A DNA stretch of 64,000 bases, taken from Halobacillus kuroshimensis DSM 18393. Lineage in GTDB: Bacteria; Bacillota; Bacilli; Bacillales; Halobacillaceae. This document shows, in pieces, positions 43,950 through 52,677 of the stretch; position 1 is the first letter of the stretch, and each line of letters begins with the position of its first letter. The stretch covers positions 112,180 to 176,179 of the forward strand of contig NZ_AUDY01000015.1 in assembly GCF_000425705.1 (NCBI RefSeq), read 5' to 3'. Position numbers and translations under genes: made by a program. The notes under the pieces are model-generated. The model ran no database searches and was not told the DNA's origin. It saw only the letters and a list, made by a program, of their open reading frames with translations.

Positions 43950-45659
43950 CTAACGGATATCTTTCACGGCAGCTGTCCGAATCCGGTTCATAGCTGCTGC
44001 GATTTCAAATCTTCTTGGTCTGGCCAGCTCCCCTGGATGCTGGTCTTTAAACGGACCGAAGGAAGCGAGGCCTTTCGTGTCCAGCTGTTTTTCAATATGA
44101 TCCAGAAGTTCCGGCAGACTCTGCTCAGCCTTCAGCCGGCCTTTTTTATCCAGATGCAGAAGGATATCGGCAATCAGACGTGTCTGTGAGGCATCGACCA
44201 GTTGTTCTACACCGGAAAGGTCGATATCTTCATGACCCATCAGCAGCTTGAACAGTCCTTTAGCCTGGACTTTTTCCTTCTTCCCTTTTCTCGTCTGCAG
44301 CGTATTCGGAAGAAAGGCACGCTGTGGAACGCTGCCGAAGCGTTCTTCTCCGGCCGTTTGTCTTTCTGACGGATACTTCCCGGCAATCTCTTTCGCTTTC
44401 TGCGTGACGTTGACCGGGACATACTGATCCATCATGATAACGTCATCCGCTGCCTGGAAGTAGTCGCCGGAACCTCCCATGACGAGAATCGTAGAAACAT
44501 CAAGATCGTTTCTCATCTGTCTGATTTTATCAATGAACGGCGTGATCGGTTCTTTTTCCTGTACGACAAGCTCCTGCATCCGCTCATCACGGATCATGAA
44601 GTTGGTGGCACTGGTATCTTCATCGATCAGCAGTGTGCGTGCCCCAGCCTCAAGCGCCTCCATAACGTTGGCCGCCTGGGAGGTGCTTCCGCTCGCGTTT
44701 TCCGTAGAAAAAGCCGTCGTGTCCGTTCCGTGCGGAAGATTTTTAATAAACGGCGAAATATCCACCTTGGTAACCTGACGTCCATCTTCTGCTCTTACTT
44801 TCACACTGTCCGGATCTGTCAGGACATATTCACGTCCATCCCCTTTAATGTGAGGATACACCCCGCGCTCGATGGCATTCAAGAGGGTACTTTTACCATG
44901 GTACCCACCACCAACGATGAGGACAATCCCCTTTTTCAAGGCCATCCCTGTCAGCGGCTCCTGACGATGAGGGATAGCAATGGAAACACGGTTCTCCTCA
45001 GGGCTTTCAAAGGGAACGGCTTTTTTCATCGGACGCTGGCTCACTCCGCTCTCCCTTGGAAGAACCGCCCCGTCTGCCACGAAGGACATCCAGCCGTTTT
45101 CACGCATCGTCACTAAAAGGGCATCGTGCTGATCGGCAAGCTGACAAACTTCCTCCAGCTCGCTGTCTTTGACAGTAAACACAGACTGCTTCAGCATTTC
45201 CGGAATCACAGAGAAAAACAGCTTTTCTGCCTGCTTTCCATTAATGCGCCGACCATTTGCGGGCAGGCCGACCGTCAGGCAGATGATGATGTCTTCAGGC
45301 ATCAGGGTAACCGCTGTCCGCTCTAAAATTTCCTGCCCCGGCTGATCGATGGCGACCATTCCGCTTTTTCCTGATCCCTTCACACTGAACTGGGTTTTCT
45401 TAATCGTATCCGCTGCCGCTCTCGCAAAGGTATCTTCTGCGTACGTTTTTCGACTCTTCGTCTCTTTATATTCGGCAGGAACAGGGCGCCTGCTTTGAGG
45501 CACCTGTATCCTGATTTTCGATGGAGCCGCAAATGGATCTCCCTGCACATAGTCTATATGAAGCGTATAATCCTCAAAACTGTACGTCCCTTGAATCTGC
45601 TTATATCCTTTGTAACTCTTTCCGTCGATCTGCTTCAGCATCGTTTGAAGTTTTTTCAT
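43950..45659 (-). CDS. ABC-class ATPase of the COG3044 family
   Basis: A 569-residue soluble protein. The P-loop GGGYHGKST is near residue 253, a signature-like SGSTSQAANVMEALEAGA near 326 and Walker B TLLIDEDTSA near 343, the arrangement of the single-domain 'predicted ATPase of the ABC class' family. There is no membrane segment, so it is not a transporter on its own. Function is unknown. It ends 17 bases before queG, so the two are probably cotranscribed. Confidence 0.85.
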   Translation of the reverse strand: MKKLQTMLKQIDGKSYKGYKQIQGTYSFEDYTLHIDYVQGDPFAAPSKIRIQVPQSRRPVPAEYKETKSRKTYAEDTFARAAADTIKKTQFSVKGSGKSGMVAIDQPGQEILERTAVTLMPEDIIICLTVGLPANGRRINGKQAEKLFFSVIPEMLKQSVFTVKDSELEEVCQLADQHDALLVTMRENGWMSFVADGAVLPRESGVSQRPMKKAVPFESPEENRVSIAIPHRQEPLTGMALKKGIVLIVGGGYHGKSTLLNAIERGVYPHIKGDGREYVLTDPDSVKVRAEDGRQVTKVDISPFIKNLPHGTDTTAFSTENASGSTSQAANVMEALEAGARTLLIDEDTSATNFMIRDERMQELVVQEKEPITPFIDKIRQMRNDLDVSTILVMGGSGDYFQAADDVIMMDQYVPVNVTQKAKEIAGKYPSERQTAGEERFGSVPQRAFLPNTLQTRKGKKEKVQAKGLFKLLMGHEDIDLSGVEQLVDASQTRLIADILLHLDKKGRLKAEQSLPELLDHIEKQLDTKGLASFGPFKDQHPGELARPRRFEIAAAMNRIRTAAVKDIR

Positions 45660-45717
45660 TCCGGCATCCTCCTGTCTTCGTTCTATTATAGGTTGTATCC
45701 ATTTTTCCGCATTAAAA

Positions 45718-45757
45718 AACGCAATGCTTCGTTACCCATTTAACGAAACACTGCGTT
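45718..45757 (-). terminator. Terminator of tRNA-Gly
   Basis: Two-part stem, AACGCA / TGCGTT and TTCGTTA / TAACGAA, followed by GTTTTTT on the minus strand. Confidence 0.8.
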
Positions 45758-45799
45758 GGTTCACATAAGTATAAAAAATAAATGCATCACAATAGTGAA

Positions 45800-45873
45800 T
45801 GGAGCGGGTGAAGGGAATCGAACCCTCATCATCAGCTTGGAAGGCTGAGGTTTTACCACTAAACTACACCCGC
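45800..45873 (-). tRNA. tRNA-Gly (anticodon TCC)
   Basis: A full cloverleaf: acceptor GCGGGTG / CACCCGC, D-arm GTTTAGTGGTAAAAC, anticodon stem TCAGC / GCTGA with loop CTTCCAA, T-arm AGGGTTCGATTCCCT, discriminator T and an encoded CCA. 74 bases with CCA. Its terminator and promoter are both visible, so it is transcribed alone. Confidence 0.97.
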
Positions 45874-45921
45874 ATATAAAGAGCTAAGTTGTCCGTACAA
45901 CTTCCCTCATCTATATTTGTT

Positions 45922-45950
45922 ATGATAACATCCGAATTCTATCGATGCAA
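45922..45950 (-). promoter_or_regulatory. Promoter of tRNA-Gly
   Basis: TTGCAT (45945-45950), 17 bases, TATCAT (45922-45927). A hairpin AAGTTGT / ACAACTT (45886-45903) lies in the leader. Nothing gene-like is found from 45951 to 46070. Confidence 0.5.
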
Positions 45951-46070
45951 CATGATTTTTACGTTTTTTTGTCGAAATCTTAATAGCAGCTTTACAATGT
46001 TATGGGGTTATAGTTTAAAAGCCTGATAGGCCTACTATACCCGGATGGGGTCTTTTTTATACATGAAAAA

Positions 46071-46100
46071 GCAGACTGCCGGGTGAAGCAGTCCGTCTGG
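46071..46100 (-). terminator. Terminator of the 37-residue gene
   Basis: CAGACTGC / GCAGTCCGTCTG imperfect stem with TTTTTC following on the minus strand. Confidence 0.65.
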
Positions 46101-46102
46101 AA

Positions 46103-46216
46103 CTAATCCTTCTGCTTATGCTGGAAGACGTAGATGATGGAAAATACGAGAAAAGCGGTGAAATGCAGGGAGTCAATGAAGAGTTTAAACAGCTCAAACA
46201 GATCGGTTGTATTCAT
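46103..46216 (-). CDS. Small hydrophobic protein, 37 residues
   Basis: MNTTDLFELFKLFIDSLHF starts a largely hydrophobic peptide with one membrane helix and a basic end (QHKQKD). GGAGGTG 6 bases before ATG 46216 fixes the start; the longer frame to 46294 is not used. Size and layout recall holin-like or type I toxin-like peptides, but there is no sequence match I can name and no antisense RNA is obvious. Confidence 0.55.
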   Translation of the reverse strand: MNTTDLFELFKLFIDSLHFTAFLVFSIIYVFQHKQKD

Positions 46217-46355
46217 CTCAATCACCTCCACAATCCTGATGGACGAGGATGTGTGCGGGAGGAAAGCTGCATCTGAAGAAGTATTCTGGCGCATCTACTG
46301 CCGGGGTCTTCTTATTGTCCCCGGACGTGCCGCCTTTATGTATGACAAATAAAAA

Positions 46356-46379
46356 GAAGAGCCATATTAATGGCTCTTC
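46356..46379. terminator. Terminator of the 150-residue gene
   Basis: Perfect 10-bp stem GAAGAGCCAT / ATGGCTCTTC with a four-base loop; T-tract on the minus strand. Confidence 0.85.
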
Positions 46380-46390
46380 ATCCGTCTGAC

Positions 46391-46843
46391 TTATAGAATC
46401 AACGTGTTCTTCAAAGCAGCGATCAAGTTTTCAAAATCCTCATTCACTTGGGCAGCGACATCGTTTTTCTTGTACTCCTCATCCTGCTCCATGGAACTGA
46501 CGGGTTCAATGAGCACTGTCCGGTTTTCCATAAATACGATTTCAATTTTTCTAGGAGGTGTGTTTTCATTGAGGCTGTAATCGTCGAAGTACTCCTTCAT
46601 AGAAATGATCTTGTCCGCAAACAACGTTTCCTTTTTCAATGACATATCCGGCGATAAGCTTAAGGCTGTCAGCGTGCGGTCATTTCTGTTCACAATAAAC
46701 AGGTGCTGCTGATCCGAATCCAGAACTTCCAGGCAGCGGTAATTGTCTGACTCGAAGATTTCCTCGGTAAACTCCAAAACAGCGGCCGTTCTCAGTTTAC
46801 TAAGCTTGTCTGTACTCAACCTATCTTTTACAGCAATGGACAT
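46391..46843 (-). CDS. Conserved hypothetical protein, 150 residues
   Basis: A soluble acidic protein with no recognised motif, signal peptide or membrane segment. The central part (about 35-115) alternates strands and turns (CLEVLDSDQQHLFIVNRNDR), suggesting a β-rich domain; the C-terminus is helical. AAGGAGG precedes the ATG by 10 bases, and a perfect terminator follows. I do not know its family with confidence. Confidence 0.7.
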   Translation of the reverse strand: MSIAVKDRLSTDKLSKLRTAAVLEFTEEIFESDNYRCLEVLDSDQQHLFIVNRNDRTLTALSLSPDMSLKKETLFADKIISMKEYFDDYSLNENTPPRKIEIVFMENRTVLIEPVSSMEQDEEYKKNDVAAQVNEDFENLIAALKNTLIL

Positions 46844-47017
46844 AAATGAAGAACCTCCTTATTTGTTTTACATTCTCCACATCCCCGTTTTATCACCATG
46901 AAAAACGGAAAAACGGCAAAATAAACAAAAATTACCATGTCATTGATGATGACTCATTCCAATGATTCACGATTTCGACAAAACGTGAGGAGGCTCGCTC
47001 TTACCTGACAGCCAATC

Positions 47018-47536
47018 TTAAGACAACCGCTCGGAAATCAATTGGAAGGAAAGGACAGCTTCTTTATAAAAGTCGATTTTCTTATCCTCCATCATCCGGT
47101 CCAGTTTGGCCTCAGCACTGGAAGCAATCTGCTCAATCTTCTTATCATCCGTAAGCTCAATCAACCGCTTCAACATCTGCTTCTTCTGCTTTGTATCTTC
47201 TTCAATTGTTTTCCACTGCTCTTCCGTTTCCGCTTCCAGATCATTCAAATCCTCCGTTACCCCTTTACCAAGGCCGGATACGAGTTCTTTCATTTCGTCA
47301 TTGTCTTCAATCGTTCGGAGCATCTGATTATCCACGCGTTCATAATCCGGACGGTTCTCCTCTTCTTCGTCTTCCTGTTCAATAAAAACCTTCTCATAGC
47401 TTTGATCCTGTTGAATAATCGTCTGGGCACTTTCCGCTTCCCCATGATTCTCCCGATCCATCTCTGTCAGCTGCCACACACCAAAACCAAGGAGTGCAAT
47501 CCCAAGAATCGATGTTCCCTTTACAAACCTGCTCAT
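47018..47536 (-). CDS. Membrane-anchored or secreted coiled-coil protein, unknown
   Basis: A 172-residue protein. An N-terminal hydrophobic helix (about 8-22) is followed by an acidic, Glu-rich extracellular region (EQEDEEEENRPDYE) and a long helical C-terminal half (about 80-165) with heptad character. GAGAGG lies very near the ATG, so the start is provisional. No family recognised. No terminator is clear downstream; the 174 bases before 46843 hold only that gene's ribosome site. Confidence 0.6.
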   Translation of the reverse strand: MSRFVKGTSILGIALLGFGVWQLTEMDRENHGEAESAQTIIQQDQSYEKVFIEQEDEEEENRPDYERVDNQMLRTIEDNDEMKELVSGLGKGVTEDLNDLEAETEEQWKTIEEDTKQKKQMLKRLIELTDDKKIEQIASSAEAKLDRMMEDKKIDFYKEAVLSFQLISERLS

Positions 47537-47643
47537 ATCCTCTCATTCCTTATTGCGCATATTTTCTCTGAATTTATATTTTTCCGACAAACACACGTCA
47601 TCTAATTGTAACATTCGTTGAAAATACTGTAAATGAGCACAAA

Positions 47644-47674
47644 AAAAGAGAAGTCTGTCATAGACTTCTCTTTT
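47644..47674 (-). terminator. Terminator of the TraB/PrgY-type gene
   Basis: Stem AAAAGAGAAGTCT / AGACTTCTCTTTT overlapping the stop codon, T-rich on both sides. Confidence 0.85.
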
Positions 47675-48836
47675 ACAGGTTTTCAATAAATAAACGGATC
47701 ACATCAGCTCCACCAATGACGGTCCCAAGCGTACTTCCCAGATTTGCAAGCACGACAACAAGCAGAATTCTCGTTACTTTGTTCTGCCAGAAGCCTTTTA
47801 CCGTCGTGACATCATCGGAAAGGGATTCAAAGTCCCCCACATTCGGCCGTCGGAAATAGGCTTGTACAATCCCGGCAAACCAGCCGGCCGCAAGGAGAGG
47901 GTTCAGCGATGTAATCGGCGCAAGTAAAAATGCGGCCACAACGGCGAGCGGGTGTGCCAAAGCTGCCGCTGCTCCTATCGCTGAAAACGACCCGTTCCAA
48001 AGGATCCAGCTGATCGTCTGCTGGGTACCCGCGGCTGGATTGGAGAGGAATGTATATAAAATAATCGATAATATTAATATTGGGATCGACCATCCGATGA
48101 TTTTCGGCGCTTTTGACTTAGGCGGCCGCTTTTTCAACGCTTTCAAATCATGATCGTTATAAATCTCTTTCTTAATCCCGGGCACGTGGGCCGCTCCGAG
48201 TACAGCAACCACTTTCTCTCCGGGCGCATCCTTGATTTTCTGTGCGAGGTACTGATCCCGCTCATCAATCAACGGCTTCTTCAAGTCCGGGAAATGATCG
48301 GTCAAATCCTGAAGCATCCCATCCAGCATATCCTGGGACTTCATTTTCTCCAGCTCTTCCTCAGAAATTTTGTCATTGCTGAAAATGCCATAGAAGATCG
48401 ACATTAAGAGCTTCGACTTTCCACTCCAGCCAAGATTGCCCCAAATCCGGGAGAATGTCACCTGAATGTTCCGGTCGGCGAGCACCAGCTCAGCCCCAGC
48501 GTCTTCCGCAGATTCAATCCCCTGGATCATTTCCTGACCCGGCTGAATGCCAAACTGCTTCGCCATCCGCTTCTGAAAAGATGAAACAGCGAGGTTCACT
48601 AATAACAGCGTCGCTTTTTTACTTTTAATCACTTCAAAGATATCCGTATTCTTCCACCGGTCACCGTCCCTGATAGACTGGTAACGCTGTTCGTCCAGCT
48701 CCACACAGACAGCATCCGGCTGTTCCTGTTCAATGACCTGCTTCACCTGCTCCGCACTTTGTCTGGAGACGTGAGCCGTGCCGATCAGGATATATTCTTT
48801 TCCTTCTATCGTTAATCTGGTCAAGTTATCTTCCAT
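47673..48836 (-). CDS. TraB/PrgY (GumN-like) family membrane protein
   Basis: A 387-residue protein. The soluble N-terminal domain (1-230) has GTAHVSRQSAEQV, VCVELDEQRY and GAAHVPGI, the conserved GxxH and ELD motifs of the TraB/TIKI/GumN fold, thought to be metal-dependent proteases. The C-terminal half has four or five membrane helices. PrgY of enterococci restrains pheromone activity; the role in Bacillaceae is unknown. The start is ATG 48836, preceded by AAAGGAAGG, rather than TTG 48860. Confidence 0.85.
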   Translation of the reverse strand: MEDNLTRLTIEGKEYILIGTAHVSRQSAEQVKQVIEQEQPDAVCVELDEQRYQSIRDGDRWKNTDIFEVIKSKKATLLLVNLAVSSFQKRMAKQFGIQPGQEMIQGIESAEDAGAELVLADRNIQVTFSRIWGNLGWSGKSKLLMSIFYGIFSNDKISEEELEKMKSQDMLDGMLQDLTDHFPDLKKPLIDERDQYLAQKIKDAPGEKVVAVLGAAHVPGIKKEIYNDHDLKALKKRPPKSKAPKIIGWSIPILILSIILYTFLSNPAAGTQQTISWILWNGSFSAIGAAAALAHPLAVVAAFLLAPITSLNPLLAAGWFAGIVQAYFRRPNVGDFESLSDDVTTVKGFWQNKVTRILLVVVLANLGSTLGTVIGGADVIRLFIENL

Positions 48837-48944
48837 AGCTGTCAAACCTTCCTTTACCAAGTACTCGCCCTCCTGCCTGTTTCCTACAGAAACAGGACCC
48901 TCTCCATTGTATCAAAGATTCTGACCTTTTTAACAAAAAGAAAA

Positions 48945-48964
48945 AGCCAGAGGCCTCTCTGACT
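48945..48964 (-). terminator. Terminator of the DUF559-like gene
   Basis: AGCCAGAG / CTCTGACT with one mismatch, then TTTTTC on the minus strand. Confidence 0.6.
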
Positions 48965-48981
48965 CGATCTTTTCGTCCTAT

Positions 48982-49416
48982 TCAAAATCCTGCATGATGC
49001 CGGCCGGCCAGCTCCCTGCTGATTTTCTCCGCAATCCTCGAAATATCCTCTTCAATACGTGCCGCACTGAACCTCAGTACGGTCCACCCGTGATTTTTCA
49101 AAAAGGCATCCCTTTCCCATTCCATCTCCCACTCATCAGGAGATACCAAATACTCGTGCTCCACAGCTTCGATCGCAATTTTCAATTCAGGAAAAGCCAT
49201 ATCGATAATGAATTCCCCTTCCTGATAGTACTGCTGTGGGTGCAGCCCATACTTGGACAATTCGCTGTGAAGCTTTTCTGCCAGCGCCTTCTTAGACACT
49301 TCCTTTTCAACCAGCTGATTTTCTTCAGCCTGACGGCGACCTAAAAAAATAAGTCCAAACGAGAACAATAGAAATAGAAAGAACAACAGTGTAGGAAAAA
49401 GTGTAGAATTCGTCAT
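48982..49416 (-). CDS. Membrane-anchored DUF559-like (PD-(D/E)xK) protein
   Basis: A 144-residue protein with a hydrophobic N-terminal helix (about 7-27) followed by a nuclease-like domain: HPQQYYQEGEFIIDMAFP, then IAIEAVEHEYL and RDAFLKNHGWTVLRFSAARI. This is the layout of DUF559, related to very-short-patch-repair endonucleases, with Asp and Glu-x-Glu-type residues present. A membrane anchor on such a domain is unusual. The start ATG 49416 has only a modest GGTGAT upstream. Substrate unknown. Confidence 0.7.
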   Translation of the reverse strand: MTNSTLFPTLLFFLFLLFSFGLIFLGRRQAEENQLVEKEVSKKALAEKLHSELSKYGLHPQQYYQEGEFIIDMAFPELKIAIEAVEHEYLVSPDEWEMEWERDAFLKNHGWTVLRFSAARIEEDISRIAEKISRELAGRHHAGF

Positions 49417-49501
49417 GTTTATCACCCATTACTATTCTATCCATCTATCCCCCCTTTTTATTCCTAAAGAGGCATGATTGTCCGTCTTCGGCATATAAAA
49501 A

Positions 49502-49530
49502 ACCGATGCGGTCTTCATGACAGCATCGGT
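49502..49530. terminator. Terminator of the 113-residue gene
   Basis: Perfect 8-bp stem ACCGATGC / GCATCGGT with a 13-base loop, flanked by an A-run and a T-rich tail. Confidence 0.7.
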
Positions 49531-49541
49531 CTTCTTTTTCC

Positions 49542-49883
49542 TTACATCAGTTTACGTTCATAAACCACTTCGTTCGTTGACACATCCAAAGCATCCACGT
49601 TCAAGCTTTTCACCTGACCGTCCTCCGGATTTCTGGATCCCCACAGACGGATATCATTTTTCAAATTGTGATCATAAAAATCAACACGTACCGTCCGCAG
49701 TCCATCCTGCTCTTTATACACCCAGCACTCCTTGAACTCCATCGTCTCTTTCGGCTGGCTCAATATGTAGTCATTCAAGACCTTTTCAAACTCAGGAAAA
49801 TCAATTTCCCCTTTTTGCAGCCCTTCGGCTTCAAATGAAGCAAACTCTGTATAGTGGTGAATTAAATCTGCGTTTTGACCCAC
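49542..49883 (-). CDS. Hypothetical protein, 113 residues
   Basis: A small soluble protein; the N-terminal half is helical and the C-terminal half β-rich with ECWVYKEQDGLRTVRVDFYDHN. No known motif. GTG 49883 is fixed as start by AAGGAGG 7 bases upstream; the ten preceding codons of the frame are not needed. Lies between two terminators, so it is a single-gene unit. Confidence 0.65.
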   Translation of the reverse strand: MGQNADLIHHYTEFASFEAEGLQKGEIDFPEFEKVLNDYILSQPKETMEFKECWVYKEQDGLRTVRVDFYDHNLKNDIRLWGSRNPEDGQVKSLNVDALDVSTNEVVYERKLM

Positions 49884-49953
49884 GTCTATTCCTCCTTCAC
49901 ATTCTCTATCCATAGGTTTACCCGTTTCTACCAGGAAGAAAACGAGAGAATAG

Positions 49954-49986
49954 AACAGGTGCCCGGCTTCACGCCGGACACCTGTT
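49954..49986. terminator. Terminator of the SDR gene
   Basis: AACAGGTGCCCGGC / GCCGGACACCTGTT with one mismatch. Confidence 0.8.
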
Positions 49987-49988
49987 GT

Positions 49989-50765
49989 TTATACACTCGC
50001 TGCGATCTCTTCCAACTGTTTGACAAGAGCTTCACACTTGTCCAGATTACGCGCATCCGGATGCGGTTTACCGAACGATCCGATGTCGTTATCATAATAT
50101 TTCCCTGAGGCATTTGCAAATTCATCAGACAAGGCCGCCCGGCACAAAATATCTGCACCAATGTTGATATCGCGTCCTTCTGTTCCAAAGGCCTTTTTCA
50201 CCATTTTGCTGCCCAGAAGGGACATAGGATTCACAGCAACCACAACAGGCTCCACCCGCCGGGCCATTTCATACGTCCACATCGTCAGCGCCAGCTTACT
50301 CTGCGCATACGCCTCTCCATCAGCAAGCTTCTTCTTCCCGTAAAGAGCCTGCTCATCCACCGTCGACTGCGCAGCCGACGATAAATTCACGATACGGCTT
50401 GAAGCATCCATAAGCGGAAGGAGTGCTTTTGTCAGCTCATAGGGAGCCAATGTATTCACGGCAAAACGAATGTCCAGTCCTTCGGCCGTGACAGGCTCCG
50501 AGGCATTGTATACGCCTGCATTGTTGATTAGAACGTCCAGGTAATCATGGTTGGCTGCGACTTCCTTTGCAAACCTTCTTACCTCACTCATTGAAGACAA
50601 ATCAGCCACATACTGATCGATCTCTTCATTCCCCAGCTCGTTGGCTACGTCAGCCAGTTTCTCTGCGCTGCGGCCGTGCAGAAGCACCTCATGACCTTCC
50701 TTGACGAGTCGTTTTACTGTCGCAAGGCCGATGCCATCTGTTGCACCTGTGACTACGATCTTCAT
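49989..50765 (-). CDS. Short-chain dehydrogenase/reductase
   Basis: A 258-residue NAD(P)-dependent oxidoreductase. The nucleotide site TGATDGIG is at the N-terminus, NNAGVY at about 85, the catalytic Ser in IVNLSSAA and Tyr/Lys in YAQSK. The overall pattern is that of the retinol-dehydrogenase-like SDRs used as general reductases; substrate unknown. AGGAGG stands 9 bases before ATG 50765. It is the last core-type gene before the tRNA-Leu junction. Confidence 0.88.
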   Translation of the reverse strand: MKIVVTGATDGIGLATVKRLVKEGHEVLLHGRSAEKLADVANELGNEEIDQYVADLSSMSEVRRFAKEVAANHDYLDVLINNAGVYNASEPVTAEGLDIRFAVNTLAPYELTKALLPLMDASSRIVNLSSAAQSTVDEQALYGKKKLADGEAYAQSKLALTMWTYEMARRVEPVVVAVNPMSLLGSKMVKKAFGTEGRDINIGADILCRAALSDEFANASGKYYDNDIGSFGKPHPDARNLDKCEALVKQLEEIAASV

Positions 50766-50979
50766 TACCATCTTCCTCCTTCAATAACGATCCGTACTCC
50801 TCCCATTCCCTAATCCATCGGGAATGGAACCACCTGATTAGATTCAGCATTTCCTCCTGAAATATTCAAACGGAGAGAGAGTCTTTCTTATGATATCCAG
50901 TGTATAACGTTCCGGGATGTAAGCAAAAGGAAGTGTACTAGACTGGAAGAGTTCCTTTATGATTAGGAAACCATACAAA

Positions 50980-51014
50980 AAAGACGATATTTACAATAAG
51001 TAGATATCGTCTTT
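50980..51014 (-). terminator. Original terminator of tRNA-Leu, now separated from the intact gene
   Basis: AAAGACGATAT / ATATCGTCTTT with a T-tract on the minus strand. It lies 11 bases beyond the left copy of the tRNA 3' end, where a tRNA terminator belongs. Confidence 0.7.
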
Positions 51015-51024
51015 CATTCAAGCT

Positions 51025-51083
51025 ATTTAGTACCGGTGGCCGGGGTCGAACCGGCACTCCGTGAGGAACACGATTTTGAGTCG
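51025..51083. repeat. Left attachment site, 59-bp direct repeat
   Basis: Identical over 59 bases to 59238-59296. It contains the tRNA-Leu 3' end, T-arm, variable arm and the 3' half of the anticodon arm up to GAGTCG, then diverges. Confidence 0.95.
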
Positions 51084-51151
51084 GCTTCACGAGCCTACTT
51101 CGTATTCAAAACCTTTGATGGTTGTCATAACGCTATTCTTTAACGTGATGT

Positions 51152-51178
51152 AGTGCGTAATATTCGTAACGGTTCGTA
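51152..51178. other. Candidate integrase arm-binding sites, left end
   Basis: AGTGCGTA (51152-51159) and AACGGTTCGTA (51168-51178) both recur near the right end at 59128 and 59112. The rest of 51084-51414 has no supported gene. Confidence 0.45.
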
Positions 51179-51414
51179 CAACTCGATTTCTTTCGAGGTA
51201 TCAACCGATCTTATGAATTATACGCATTAATAGTCTTACGCATCTAACAGTATGTCTTATGTTATAAGAATTCCTTAAATGAGTCAAGATTATTCAGAAG
51301 CATTACTTTTATTCAATATAGGTTGTTTTTACTAAGTTCTAGCTATACATCACATTTACTCCCTGACATATAAATTGAGTAAGATTGGATTGAACACATA
51401 GTACATCAATAGAA

Positions 51415-52677
51415 TTAAAAGCCTAAATTCTCAGCTGGTTCGATAGATAATTGTTCACATATATTTTTGTAATCTTCTTTTTCACCTTCTTTTCGATCAA
51501 AGTACTCTTTAATTGCTTTTTGCATTTTAAATGGATAATACGTTGTGCTGAATGTATTATTTATAACTAAAACAACTTGTGAATCAAGACCTATTTGATC
51601 AAGAAAATCACCAATACCCCAATAAGAGTTATTGCCCCAATCAAACTGATTAAGTAAAGGTCCTTCATTAGCAAACACTAAGTCTTTATATTTTTTGAAA
51701 AATCCAATTTCTTTAAGTGGACTGATCCACTCCTCAAGCAAACTGGTTTGTTTTATATTAACCACTAAGTATTCAAGTGCCTCTTCTTTCTCTTTTTTTA
51801 TTAACCCATTTCGGCAAAGGCTTATAAAGATATTTAAAAGTACATAATTCCCCCTATGTATCTTTGATCTCCAAAGGTTTCTAACTTCGGGGGAGTCACA
51901 TTCATAAAAGACTGCCGTCCTCTCAGGGTATTCACTTAAAAACTCAATTTCGAGAAGAGATTCATGTTTAATAAATTCAATTGCTTTCTGCCCAACAGCT
52001 CCTTCTAACCTTATTAGCTCATTCCAAAACTCAAGTGCTCTTTGTGCAACCAATGGATAAATGAAGTGGCTTTCAAATATATTGGTTAGCTCCATATAAA
52101 ACTTTTCAATATCCTCTTCTAAGATTGTTTTAGGTATTTCTTCAACAAGTATGCTATGACTAGCTGTGTTGCTAGTAAAATTCGAATCAAAATGCTTGTC
52201 TATTCTTGTTAATAATGCTTCCATGCTCCCGCCGACTACAAATTTATCAATGTTAGATCTTAAAAAAAGCCAAAATGATTCTACGTGTGAGGCATCAATT
52301 TGATTTGGCTTAGAATGGGCACAATCATTCCTCCTATATTTCCAATACTTTGCTTGATTCCTTAAGTCTTCAGATATAATAAATATTCTTTTTTTATCGT
52401 CACTTTTCTTAATGCACTCATTTACTTCTTCATCCCATTTATCTTCTTTACGTAAGTTTTTCTTTATAGCTTCCCACGATTGTTCACGTTCAATGTTATC
52501 TGGCTTTTCCGCAGTTAAAATTCTCTCTTTAAGCACCAATTGAAAGCCTAAATAAGACATCAACAGGGATGCTCTATAAGCAGAAGCTTTAAAACATATC
52601 ACGGATTCTTTAAATTGATTTATTGCTTCTCTAGGAAAATTTTTTCCATAAAACCATTTTTCAAAGTCTAACTGCAC
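51415..52677 (-). CDS. HEPN-motif protein, putative defence cargo
   Basis: A 420-residue soluble protein. The N-terminal part (about 5-150) is helical and contains YRRNDCAH, with Arg116-x4-His121, the R-x4-6-H signature of HEPN RNase domains. The remainder (about 170-420) is helical and unrecognised. HEPN proteins act as RNases in toxin-antitoxin and abortive-infection systems. No MNT-type nucleotidyltransferase partner lies beside it. GTG 52677 follows GGAGG by 7 bases. Position at the element edge, away from the maintenance genes, is typical of cargo. The defence role is inference. Confidence 0.6.
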   Translation of the reverse strand: MQLDFEKWFYGKNFPREAINQFKESVICFKASAYRASLLMSYLGFQLVLKERILTAEKPDNIEREQSWEAIKKNLRKEDKWDEEVNECIKKSDDKKRIFIISEDLRNQAKYWKYRRNDCAHSKPNQIDASHVESFWLFLRSNIDKFVVGGSMEALLTRIDKHFDSNFTSNTASHSILVEEIPKTILEEDIEKFYMELTNIFESHFIYPLVAQRALEFWNELIRLEGAVGQKAIEFIKHESLLEIEFLSEYPERTAVFYECDSPEVRNLWRSKIHRGNYVLLNIFISLCRNGLIKKEKEEALEYLVVNIKQTSLLEEWISPLKEIGFFKKYKDLVFANEGPLLNQFDWGNNSYWGIGDFLDQIGLDSQVVLVINNTFSTTYYPFKMQKAIKEYFDRKEGEKEDYKNICEQLSIEPAENLGF

